This document shows positions 10,592 to 19,973 of a stretch of 22,226 nucleotides of DNA, one piece after another. The DNA comes from Acanthamoeba sp. SK_2022b (taxonomy: Eukaryota > Discosea > Longamoebia > Acanthamoebidae), in contig JANDJZ010000336.1 of NCBI GenBank assembly GCA_027943245.1, positions 1 through 22,226 on the forward strand, read 5' to 3'. The notes under the pieces are model-generated. The model had not been told where the DNA came from. It saw only the letters and a program-made list of their open reading frames with translations, and did not search any database. Each line of letters begins with the position of its first letter. Position 1 is the first letter of the stretch. Position numbers and translations under genes: made by a program.

Positions 10592-13438
10592 ATGGACGAG
10601 CGCATTTCTCTTGGCGTGGACACCAACTGCGTGCCCGACATCGAGGAGACACTCCAGTTTTCCCGCTCCTCCGGCTATGATTTCATTTCGGTGCCGCTCG
10701 TTCATCCGCGCTATAGGCGGCCCTTTGACGCGCTCGTGATCAAGCGCGATGAGCCGCTCACGCGTTCCGACACCCTACTCGGTTCCAACGACTGGACGAC
10801 CAGCGTGATCGGCAAGATTTCGCCTTGGCTTGATTGCGATTCTGAGAGCCCTGCCATTCGTACCCGCTCGGAGAAGGTACCAGTGCAAGCTGATGCCGTT
10901 ACATTAAAGGATCTCCCACTCATCTCATCAACCCCCACCCCCTCAAATGTTCATGTTGCGGATAGGCTTTCAAGCAAGAGGTCGCGTGGGCTACCCATCT
11001 TGGCCTACATGCTGTTATGCTGCCCGCGCCTCGCTTCTACTCGACCAACTACTCGCACGTTATCAACCACGTTGTGAGCAATCTCTCTTACATGCAAGCG
11101 TGGGTCAAGATTCCGCTGGTGGCTCCGGAGGTTCTTCTGCAGGTGCGTGGCCTTGCCGGCGCTGAGGGCGGGGAATCACCAAAAATCGGTCTGTCTGATT
11201 TTTGGTGGCCGTTGCATGTCTGTGCTGACTGCCCCTTCTATTTTGTACCCCCCCCCTCCCGAATGGAAGGACGACGACCATCTCCAGTCAGAGCAAGAGG
11301 CAAGGGAAACCGATCCTTGGGAATGGTGGAACAATCTCCGCCTCCTTGCGGAGCACAACTCCAACATGGGTGTTGGTGCGTACACGCTCGCTCTGTGCCC
11401 CTGCACCTGGTTTGCTCAGCAGGTTTCACAAACCCAACCAGTGACTTCAATTCCTCTCTCGTCGCCTGTGCCTCTCTCTCTCTCTCTCTCTCTGTCGTTC
11501 CCCCGTGCACTCCACTCCAGCCCTCGAGCTTACCGCGGACTTGCCCGGCGAAAAAGCGCTGAAGAGGTGGCTGGGTGAGCCTGTCAAGGCGGTAATCCTG
11601 CCGACGAGCATCTTCTTGACAAACAAGCTGGGCTATCCCACCCTCTCCAAGAAGCACCAGGCCTTCCTCTGTCGCCTGTTTAGGGTACCCACCTTCGCCC
11701 TCACATGCATCGCAAGAGAGCCAGATAACGCAACGCAACGCTCACGACGGCACCTGTTGTTTCTATCCTGGCCAGTACCGTCTGCAATTCATTGTGACGG
11801 GATCGCCGCACCACAAGGACGGTCTCTCGGCCTACCAGCAGTACATCCGTTTCCTTCACCGCAAGCAGTCGCCGCTCACCGATCAGGAGCATTTCGAGGC
11901 GCCCTACTGGGACTACCTCCAGGCTCCGCTTCAGCCTCTGATGGACAATCTGGAATCGCAGACGTACGAGACCTTCGAGAGGGACCCCGTCAAGTATCGC
12001 GAGTACGAGCGGGCCTGCTTCGAAGGTATGCTGCCTCATGGCGCGACCACGCTCCCCTCCCCCCCAATCCTGTCCTTCCTGCCTACGCCCCCTCCTCGAG
12101 ATCTTGGCCACCCGGGCTGACTTTGGGAGGGCGCAGCTTTGAAGAAGAGGGGCAAGGACGAGGAAACGGTCCTGATGGTGGTCGGCGCTGGCCGAGGTCC
12201 TCTGGTCGCCGGAGCCCTGCGCGCCGCCAAGCAGGCCGAGCGAAAGCTGAGGGTGTACGCCGTCGACAAGAATCCCAACGCAGTCATCACCCTCCGTAAC
12301 CGCAAAGTCGCCGAGGGCTGGGACAACGTGACCGTGGTCGATACCGACATGAGGGTGTGGAATGCCCCCGAAAAAGCTGACATCCTCGTCAGCGAGCTGC
12401 TCGGCTCGTTTGGCGACAACGAGCTGTCGCCCGAATGCCTGGATGGTGCCCAGAAGTTTCTGAAAGGTATGTACACATCCGTACCACTCCCAACAAGCAA
12501 GCGAACACTGGCAGTTCAATGCGCCGCAATCCGGGAGCTCATCCGCGTGCTGCCGCTCTGCTTAAGCACTCACCACCCTTTACAACGTGTAGATGTCGGA
12601 GGCATCAGTATTCCGAGCGCGTACACGTCCTACTTGGCTCCTCTCAGCTCGTCTAAACTCTACAACGAAGTGAAGGCCTACAACGATAGAAAGCATTTCG
12701 AAACGGCGTACGTCGTCAAGTTTCACAACACCGACCAGTTGGCAGAGGCCAAACCCTGCTTCACCTTCACGCATCCCAACAGGTTTTCCTCTCTCTCTCC
12801 CCCCCCCCCCTCACAACCACTACTTGCTCTTGTTTGTTGATGTCTACGGTTGTTGCTGTTGTTTGTTATGATTGAACCCATGCCCATCTCTCTCTCTCTC
12901 TCTCTCTGGCGACTTCAGGGCCGCGCTGATTGACAACAGCCGATACACCAAGCTCTCGTGGGTTATTGAAGAAGCCTCGACCCTGCACGGTTTTGGCGGT
13001 TACTTCGATGCCACCCTCTTCGAAGAAGTCCATCTCAGTACGTCGCGCATCTCTACAGCCTCCTCTTACCCGCTTTCTGCGCTAATCCCTTCCCTTCCCA
13101 AGGCATCAACCCCGCCACGTTCTCCGAGGGCATGATCAGCTGGTTCCCTCTCTTCTTCCCGCTGCGCGTGCGTTCCTCCTCCTTCCCTCAATTCCATCGT
13201 TTCCGTACTCGAGTGCTGTAGCCCCCCTTCAACTTTTTTTTTGTGTGGTTTGGCGTGGGGTGGGGGTGGGGGGTCTCAGACACCCATCTATGTGCCCAAG
13301 GGAGCCACCGTGGAAGCGCACTTCTGGCGGCATGTCACCTCCACCAAAGTATGGTATGAGTGGACTGTCACCTCTCCGGCCATCTCGCCCGTACACAACC
13401 CGCAGGGTCGCTCCTATTGGATTGGCCTCCAGACCTAA
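10592..13438 (+). CDS. PRMT5: PRMT5-type protein arginine N-methyltransferase
   Basis: Type II methyltransferase that makes symmetric dimethylarginine on histones and Sm proteins, usually with the WD-repeat partner MEP50. Ten exons: 10592..10876, 10966..11142, 11270..11375, 11521..11684, 11776..12025, 12137..12466, 12593..12782, 12919..13037, 13103..13167, 13280..13438. All phases match, giving 614 residues (human 637). The N-terminal TIM-barrel region shows [12 protein letters not shown] and GKISPW; then come WLGEPVKA and [10 protein letters not shown], and [15 protein letters not shown] before F311, the PRMT5-specific phenylalanine (human F327). The SAM-binding motif GAGRGPL is at 344-350. 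The double-E loop has E414 and E423 with the family's nine-residue spacing. The C-terminal beta-barrel ends [14 protein letters not shown]. All key catalytic residues seem present, so it should be active. Confidence 0.97.
11471..11493. repeat. (CT)n microsatellite in PRMT5 intron 3
   Basis: About eleven CT units, about 25 nt before the acceptor at 11519-11520; it acts as the polypyrimidine tract. Confidence 0.93.
12887..12907. repeat. (TC)n microsatellite in PRMT5 intron 7
   Basis: About ten TC units ending 10 nt before the acceptor at 12917-12918. Confidence 0.93.
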
Positions 13439-13893
13439 TATGAGTTTTTCTCTGTGCGAGTGTTGTCTTGTCAAACGCTTACTAAAGGCTTTGCGTCCAT
13501 CAGCTCACTGTACTTCATAAATCCCCATGCACTTCTTTGTGTGGTGTAGTGGGCTGATTGCTTGTTGGGACATGAAGCTGCATTCCGTCATCTCAAAGGT
13601 ATAAAAGCTGCTGTTTTCTGTTGTGTGCCCTGATAGCCATAGGAAGCTAAGCTGGGAGGAGTTTGGAACTGTTTTTCGCTGTGTGGGCGAACATTGACCC
13701 GTCGGGTCTTGCTGATTACTGCCTGACATTTCTCTTTATGTCCATAGGGGGACATTTTCGGTTGAAGCGGAGGCTCGCTCCTTCTGGGGCAAAAAACACC
13801 CAAAAAGGCCCCGGGTCCGGGTAACAACAACAACGTGGATAGGGACGCCGCTTATCTTCACTGTTTTTGTCTCAAAACAACAGCGGACGTACC
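13439..13893. other. Intergenic region: PRMT5 3' end and ABCG promoter
   Basis: 455 bp between stop and start of two plus-strand genes. It contains a consensus TATA box at 13600-13607 and a short AAC repeat near 13823. CAAAACAACAG just before the ABCG ATG could be a 3' splice site, so a 5' UTR intron is possible. No coding exon was recognised. Confidence 0.6.
13600..13607 (+). promoter_or_regulatory. TATA box (TATAAAAG) upstream of ABCG gene
   Basis: GGTATAAAAGC is a textbook TATA element. It lies 287 bp upstream of the ABCG ATG, leaving room for a leader or a 5' UTR intron. Confidence 0.55.
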
Positions 13894-15482
13894 ATGCAAG
13901 GAGTCCAACAAGAGAGCGACAGCGACCTGGAGATGCAAGCGGTGGCCGATGAGCAATCAGGAGGCACTCACCGGGCACCCTTCAGCTACCACACCGATGA
14001 CGAGGAAGACGTGTCGGACCAGGCGTCTCAACGTACCTTACTCCTCCTGATATGCGTACACAAGGAGAGAGAGAGAGAGAGAGAGGAGAGAGAAAACGTG
14101 GTGCTCAGTTGCGCTCCTGTTGCAGAGCTCTTGCCATGCGATGGCCTTCTGGACAGCATATCTGATCGGGGCTACAACGTCGGGTGGCACAATTTGAGCT
14201 ACACCGTGCAGCAACGCCGCATACTGAAGGAGCCACCCTTTGTGGTATTGCGTAGGAAACCGCCCAAGAAGCTGCTCGATCACCTTGAAGGCTTTGCCGC
14301 TGCCGGTACCCCGTCACTCCATATTGGAGGACAAAATGGAAGGCCCATAGCTCAGTCCCCTGCCTTTCCCGCGCAGGTCGGCTGATGGCCATCATGGGTC
14401 CTTCTGGGTGCGGAAAGACCACGTTTCTCGGTTCGTTGGCCTACCTCTGAAAGTCGTGGTCTCACCTACTAAGATAGGTGGTGTACAAGACCTCCTGGCC
14501 GGCCGAGTGAGCTCTGGCGTGGTGGAAGGAGGAATTCTTGTGAATGGGCAACCCAAAGGCAAGCAGACCAAACGTCTGATAGGCACGAGTTACTTCATTG
14601 TCTCCCTGGTGTCAGGGCTTGTAAGTTGTACTCACATGTGCCGTGGGCCGAGAACAGCCTACGTGATGCAGGAGGACACTTTGATCGGGGATCTCTCCGT
14701 GCGGAGTAACCTCTACTATTCAGCGCTGCTCCGCTTGCCCCGTTCCATGTCTCTCAAGGAGAAGAAGCAGAAGGTGTGGCTGATGTTCATGTTCACCACA
14801 ACTTCAGTCCTCCTCACAATGCAGAACTGGGGGGGGGGGTTGAACAAACAGGTGGAACAGGTGATTGAGGAGCTGGGCTTGACTGACTGCGCCGACACGG
14901 TGGTGGGTACGCCGCTTCGTAAAGGCATCTCAGGCGGGCAGCGACGACGAGTTTCCATCGGTACGTGCTCCTCTGCGCTGGCCAGAGTGCTCTCCTCACT
15001 CACAAGCTCTGATGTTGCCGCACAGGCATGGAGTTGATCACCGATCCCTGTATCCTGCTCCTGGATGAGCCCACATCTGGACTGGACAGCACAAGTGCAG
15101 CTAGCGTAGTGTCAATTCTGCTCAAACTGGCGCGCGACCGTAACCGAACCATCCTGTGCACCATCCACTCACCCAGTTCCCAGATCTTCCAAATGTTCGA
15201 CGATCTCATGGTACCATCATGCCTCTTCTTCGTTTTATCACTGTCTCCGGCTTCGACATTCTTACTGGACGAGGTGAGCAACGCAGCTGCTTTCGAGGGG
15301 TAAGCTGGTCTTCTGTGGGCCAAGAGAGGGCGCGTTACTCTTCTTCACCAAGCAGGGAATGCCGGTTCCACAGCACACCAACCCGGCTGACCATTTCCTC
15401 GATCTAATCAACTATGACTTTGCTGGTGGCAGTGCGTGCCTCCCCAAGACACTGGTTCACAATGAATCTGGATAAACATTGA

Positions 15483-15557
<75 letters not shown>

Positions 15558-17231
15558 CATCAGGCGGAACGATGCCAGCACAAGTGCAACAGCTCGTAGA
15601 TAACTTCCCCCAATCAAAGGCGGCCGAATGTAATCGCCGACGGATCGACCATACAAAGGACGACACTTTCGTCGAGCGGACTCGCACACTTATCCACTCG
15701 CGCAAGAGCAAATATGCCACTCCCACTTGGTGCTGACCCAACCACTCTTCTGTTGCGGGCGTCTTTGCTACATTGTGGCATGGGCTCCTGATCTCGACTA
15801 ACAAGACTTCAATTCTCTTCTCGATGGCCAGGTATCAGACGCTGGTATTGATGCGACGCACCTTTGTCGTCTTTCTCAAGAATCCTGCAATCTACTGGGC
15901 TCGCATTGCCATGTACACATCCAATGCCTGGAATAAGTCTTGCTTAAGTCGAGAGGCTCAGAGCCATGTCACAATGGACTTACATGGCCGTGCTTGTGTG
16001 CATCGACATTAGGTATTTTATGCTCGCCCTCATGATGGGCACTCTGTTCTTCCAGATCTCGGACAAGCAAGAAGTGCGGCTCGCTGTGTCGACATAACCG
16101 TCATTCAGCACAAAGTTCTGATCATTCGTGATGTTGATGTGACAGTCTATTCAGGACAGGATATCGGTGCTCTTCTTCTCCGTGGCCTTCCTCACGTTCA
16201 TGTCAATCGCAGCCGTACCTGCATTCATAGAGGACAAGCTTCTCTTTGTTAGAGAGCGCATGAACGGCGCCTACAGGTGTGTTTTATGCCTGCATCCCTC
16301 ATCCTTTCGACCTGCAGCCCTTCTCACCGCCAGTGTTTCGCAATTGCACCCTTAGGGTGAGCGCCTACGCAATGGCGCAGACGTTGATAAGCATTCCCTT
16401 CATTGCTGCCATCGCGCTGATCTTCTCGGGAACGGCCTACTTTTTGGTGGGCCTCAAAGTCCAAGGATTTGGCCATTTCCTGCTCGATCTCACCCTTGCC
16501 CTCCTTGTCGCCGAAGCCATGGTGGTCACGGTCAGGTTAGTGCGTCTTTCTGCTTTAGCAACGCCACAAGTGAATTAACTTACTATCGCTTATGTAGTGC
16601 CCTGGTGCCGCATCTGATTATTGGCCTTGCCCTGGGCGCTGGCCTGTACGGCATGTTCATGCTTGCTTGCGGCTTCTTTGTCAAGGCCAGTAATATAGTA
16701 TGTTTTCTCCTTCTTGAGGGACATTTGCATGCATGTGTGATCTGACCATGTGCCTCGTGCTCATCAGCCTGGTTGGTGGATCTGGCTGCACTATATTTCC
16801 TTCCACAAGTATGCCTTTGAGGTGCGACCTCCCACGCTAAACTGTTAATCGTTGGGACTCAGCTGAATGTGTGCCACATGTGGCTCATTCAGATCTTCAT
16901 GCACAACGAGTTCAAGGACCAGTTGTTTCCCTGCACGCCAATGAACAACGGAACCTATTTTTGTGCTTACCCCAACACGTCTGACCACCCTGCATATCTC
17001 ACCGGTAACCGTTGTTACTTGATCTTCCTCATGCCTCTCGTTTTGCGTGTGCAAACCAATCACTCACCGCTGGTGGTTGGGATGGGGAGGGCAGGCGAGC
17101 AGATCCTGGCTAACTACGATTACGAGGGAATTGTGCTGTGGAGGTGGTACTTGGTCCTCATTGCCATGTTCCTCTTCTTCCGTCTGTGCTTCTACCTTGT
17201 CCTGCGCTTTCTCAACCGCGGCAAGCGCTAG
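13894..17231 (+). CDS. ABCG-subfamily half-transporter
   Basis: ATP-driven membrane exporter with reverse domain order (nucleotide-binding then transmembrane), which must dimerise to function; the substrate is unknown. Seventeen exons: 13894..14032, 14126..14305, 14377..14430, 14490..14588, 14658..14773, 14852..14960, 15026..15210, 15287..15431, 15564..15729, 15832..15912, 16013..16073, 16155..16276, 16356..16535, 16598..16697, 16768..16821, 16863..17004, 17095..17231. All phases match, giving 689 residues, normal for the subfamily. Walker A is GPSGCGKTT (114-122), the signature is ISGGQRRRVSIG (from 222), Walker B is LLLDEPTSGLDS (from 243), with an H-loop in TIHSPSS. The second half has several hydrophobic helices and an extracellular loop with cysteines before the last helix. 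Exon 8 could end at 15425 instead of 15431 (same phase, two residues shorter). Confidence 0.95.
14064..14092. repeat. (GA)n microsatellite in ABCG intron 1
   Basis: About ten GA units followed by an imperfect continuation, about 30 nt before the acceptor of exon 2. Confidence 0.9.
15486..15556. repeat. (GT)n microsatellite in ABCG intron 8
   Basis: About 35 perfect GT units within intron 15432-15563. The array ends just 5' of the acceptor GCATCAG. Confidence 0.97.
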
Positions 17232-18314
17232 TTTAACACCATCAATTAGAGACAAGATCATGACAGATGTAAAACTGGTAGAGCAACGACTTCATGGATT
17301 GACCGGAAGCTCATAAATAAGAATTCTTGAAACAGAGCGTTTAGAGAAGAAGGGACAACGTGTCTTTTGCATAAACTAAAAACTAAGTGTTCAGGAAAAT
17401 GAAACAGCAACCCCCCCTTTTCTGCCAAGTTCTGAGAAAATGCCCAATAGGCTGAGGGATGTACAGAAAAGATGGGTTGAGCTACTGGGAAGAAGGTTAC
17501 AGTGAGTTTGACATGCCTTGGGTCAGTTGAGCAGTTGCACTGCTCATATGAGGCAAGCACAAGAGTAGTAAAGCAGTTAAGTAGTACATAAGTGGCTTTG
17601 GAGCACATACCAATACACATAGGGCAAGGGGATGAGAGATAGGAAGTCAGTTACATCTATTGATCACTTTCATCCTCTGAAGATGAGGACTGGCACTCAA
17701 ATCCACAAAAGCAAAGGGGTCTACTCATTCATGTGCAGGATGCTGGTGGGTGTGTGTGAACATGGTCATAAAGGAGAGGACCTGTGCTGGCGCAAGTCCT
17801 CTTGTGCAGTCACCTTTGTGACTTGGGGATGTAGGTGGTTGATGCACCATGTGTCTTGGCACTCCATCAATGCACTTTCATTTCACTGCAGGATCACAGT
17901 GCCACTTCCAACCATTCTCCTGGGTAACATCCCAAGAGAGATGAGCAGAACAAAGTGCTGAGGAGAAGGATTTTTGTTGAGAAGACTGAGGAGGTGAAGC
18001 TGGAAGGAGGGGCAAGATTCTTCAAGAACACTGAGCCAAGTTCTTAGCATGAAGGCATCTGCCCCACTTGACAATCTTATGTCCTGTCCACTTGACACAG
18101 ACACTTAGGAATGACAAGAAGTCAACATCAGCACATGTTTGTTGAATAAGGGGTGAGCATACAAATAACTGCTTTCAGACATGTTTGTTGTGGCACCAGG
18201 AATGACCATGACTTGTTCTTGATAGGTTTGGTGCACCTGAATGGGGTCCATAAAACACCAACAAAAGTCACATATCTGCAACATGAAACAGGTGTGTTAG
18301 AAGGAAATGAGCAG

Positions 18315-18393
18315 TACAAGTGGTTTCATGCAGTGGACAGAAGGAATGGTCTCCTTGGTGGTGACACAGTCACTGTTCATGAAACCACTTGTA
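18315..18393. repeat. Inverted repeat able to form a 79-nt hairpin
   Basis: TACAAGTGGTTTCATG (18315-18330) and CATGAAACCACTTGTA (18378-18393) are perfect 16-nt reverse complements. The stem continues with CAGTG (18331-18335) against CACTG (18371-18375) across a two-base TT bulge. An inner AAGGA (18341-18345) can pair with TCCTT (18352-18356). The size resembles a pre-miRNA or a short foldback element; no transcript evidence is available. Confidence 0.7.
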
Positions 18394-18805
18394 ATTTTCT
18401 TCTTTTGTAGAACCTAACCTGGTTTTCCAACAATCAGCAAATCCACCCATCATGACCCATGGCAAAAGCAGCAGAGTATTCCATGTGGGGGGAAAATCCA
18501 GTGTAGTCTTGGCCACACACCACTGTCACAACATCAAGGAGCTGTCCAGTTATACAGTAAGTAGATGTGTCTGATCAAGCAAGAACATAGAGGGTGGTGT
18601 AGTACATTGGCAGTCATCATCTTTCATGACAAGGACACAACTGCCAGACTGCTGCTTTTCTGCCCACCTGCCATCAAGCATGCCAAAACCTAATCAACCA
18701 CCCTCACACAAAAAACAGAGTTAGATAAGTGAACAAAAACACACCAAAAAGGCTGAGCATGTACAAATCTGCTTGCACCTGTTTAAGCCACTCATGCTGC
18801 AGTTG

Positions 18806-19603
18806 TTATGAAGGACAGTTGAAGCCAATGACAAAGCTGCATGGCCAAGCAGGACTGGATTTGTGATCCTCACTGTGGGCCTCTTTGTTGACATCCCTAT
18901 GGGTGTTGTTGTTGAGGGAGTAGCTTGTGTTGAGGGTGTTGTTGATGGTGAAGGTGGGAGTGTACAGGCTGTTGCTTTTGGCACGAGGGTGCTGGCATGT
19001 GGGCTTGTCTTTGAAGCTCTGCTAGTTGGCATCATCATCAACTTTGTTGGTCTCTGGTGTGCTGTTGAGGTCTGTGTCTGTGTTGTTGACCTGTTCCTTC
19101 CCTTTGTCCTGGCTGGCAGCAGTGGTGGTGGTGGTGGTGACAGGGGTGCCTGCATCCATCTGTGGTGGCAGTGGCAGTGACAGTGGAGCCTTCCCATGGG
19201 GGAGGGGAAGTGGCCTGGGTTAGGATTGGATGATGGATGACAATGTTGTGGCAGGCTGTGTGCAATTGGGAGAAAGAAATGCATGTCCATGTGTGGGACA
19301 GGTTGATGGTGACTGAGCTGCAGGCAGTGCAGGTGGCCATTGCACTGGCTGTGGTGGTGAGGAAGCTTGGCCTGAACCAGCTTGGAGAGCTTGGTGTCCC
19401 AGGGATGGTGAGTGTGGGGTTGGAGGGCATGGCGCCCAGCCAGGTCCTGGACCTGGGGAGGCTGTGTCCTTGAAGAGTGGGGTTAGGCGGATTGGCATCC
19501 CATGGCAGAGGTGGGCTGTGGTGCTGGCATCCATGTCTCCCTGGAGGGAGTGCTGGAGACACATGACCCATACTGGCCTGGAGGCTGCCTGGTGTGATGG
19601 CAA
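18806..19603 (-). pseudogene. Candidate decayed hydrophilic protein gene, two internal stops
   Basis: One minus-strand frame of 266 codons is broken only by TAA (19220-19222) and TAG (19022-19024). Its second part reads as a Thr/Asn/Asp/Lys-rich, disordered-type protein (for example VTTTTTTAASQDKGKEQ, then DLNSTPETNKVDDDAN, then after the TAG QSFKDKPTCQHPRAKSN). Both stops could come from C-to-T changes in CAA and CAG codons. Caution: the strand is C-rich, so stops are rare by composition and other frames are also open. No family is recognised. Confidence 0.3.
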
Positions 19604-19738
19604 TGCTGATGAGGGTGCCTGTGTGACAGGTGAGTGTGGTGTCCCACTTGGCCATGGTGGGGCTGGTGCTTGGTACAGTGCATGCCCAGAATCCTGGGAT
19701 CTATGAGAAATTTCCAGAGAAAATCCAGGGAAAAGTCG

Positions 19739-19752
19739 TAGTTTGCAAACTA
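19739..19752. promoter_or_regulatory. 14-bp perfect palindrome upstream of terminal gene
   Basis: TAGTTTGCAAACTA equals its own reverse complement. It sits in an AT-rich stretch about 90 bp upstream of a TATA-like element and 220 bp upstream of the terminal gene's ATG. It could be a dimeric transcription-factor site; this is inference from symmetry and position only. Confidence 0.35.
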
Positions 19753-19838
19753 GTACTCAATAATTGTTAAGTTTATATAGTAAATGGGACAAGAAGTTTG
19801 TAAATATGTTGTGGTGTACAAAGTAAGTGCATTTGAAG

Positions 19839-19846
19839 TATATAAA
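19839..19846 (+). promoter_or_regulatory. TATA-like element (TATATAAA) of terminal gene
   Basis: A TATATAAA motif lies 128 bp before the ATG at 19974 in the most AT-rich part of the region. Confidence 0.4.
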
Positions 19847-19973
19847 CTATCTTATCACAAAAGATTGAATATTAGTAAAAGATGAAGAGATATCATTTGG
19901 CCACATTGCTCAAGTGCCATTTCTTCTTGGCAATTTCCTGCTGGGGGAGAAACATTAACATCCTGGACCCTAT

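Larger units (their letters stand above)
17232..19973. other. CpG-depleted subtelomeric region without conserved genes
   Basis: After the ABCG stop, CpG becomes very rare from about 17,365: I count five (17791, 18984, 19433, 19488, 19737) up to about 20,200. TpG and CpA are abundant. No conserved domain is recognised. Possible decayed frames lie on the minus strand at 17766-18104 (one internal TGA) and 18806-19603 (two internal stops). A long hairpin lies at 18315-18393. The last 290 bp is AT-rich and looks like the promoter of the next gene. Confidence 0.75.

Noticed and set aside
11238..12519. Long minus-strand frames over the PRMT5 gene
   Set aside because: They are antisense to PRMT5 exons that carry the catalytic motifs.
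14333..14376. tRNA-like start (GGCCCATAGCTCAG) in ABCG intron 2
   Set aside because: No anticodon arm or T-arm follows in the required spacing, and the segment ends at a splice acceptor.
14589..14657. Strong GTAAGT donor at 14622 as the end of ABCG exon 4
   Set aside because: It gives phase 0, but exon 5 needs phase 1, and the intron would be only 37 nt; GTTACT at 14589 fits the phase.
15479..15804. Cys-Val and Thr-His repeat frames
   Set aside because: They are readings of the (GT)n array inside ABCG intron 8.
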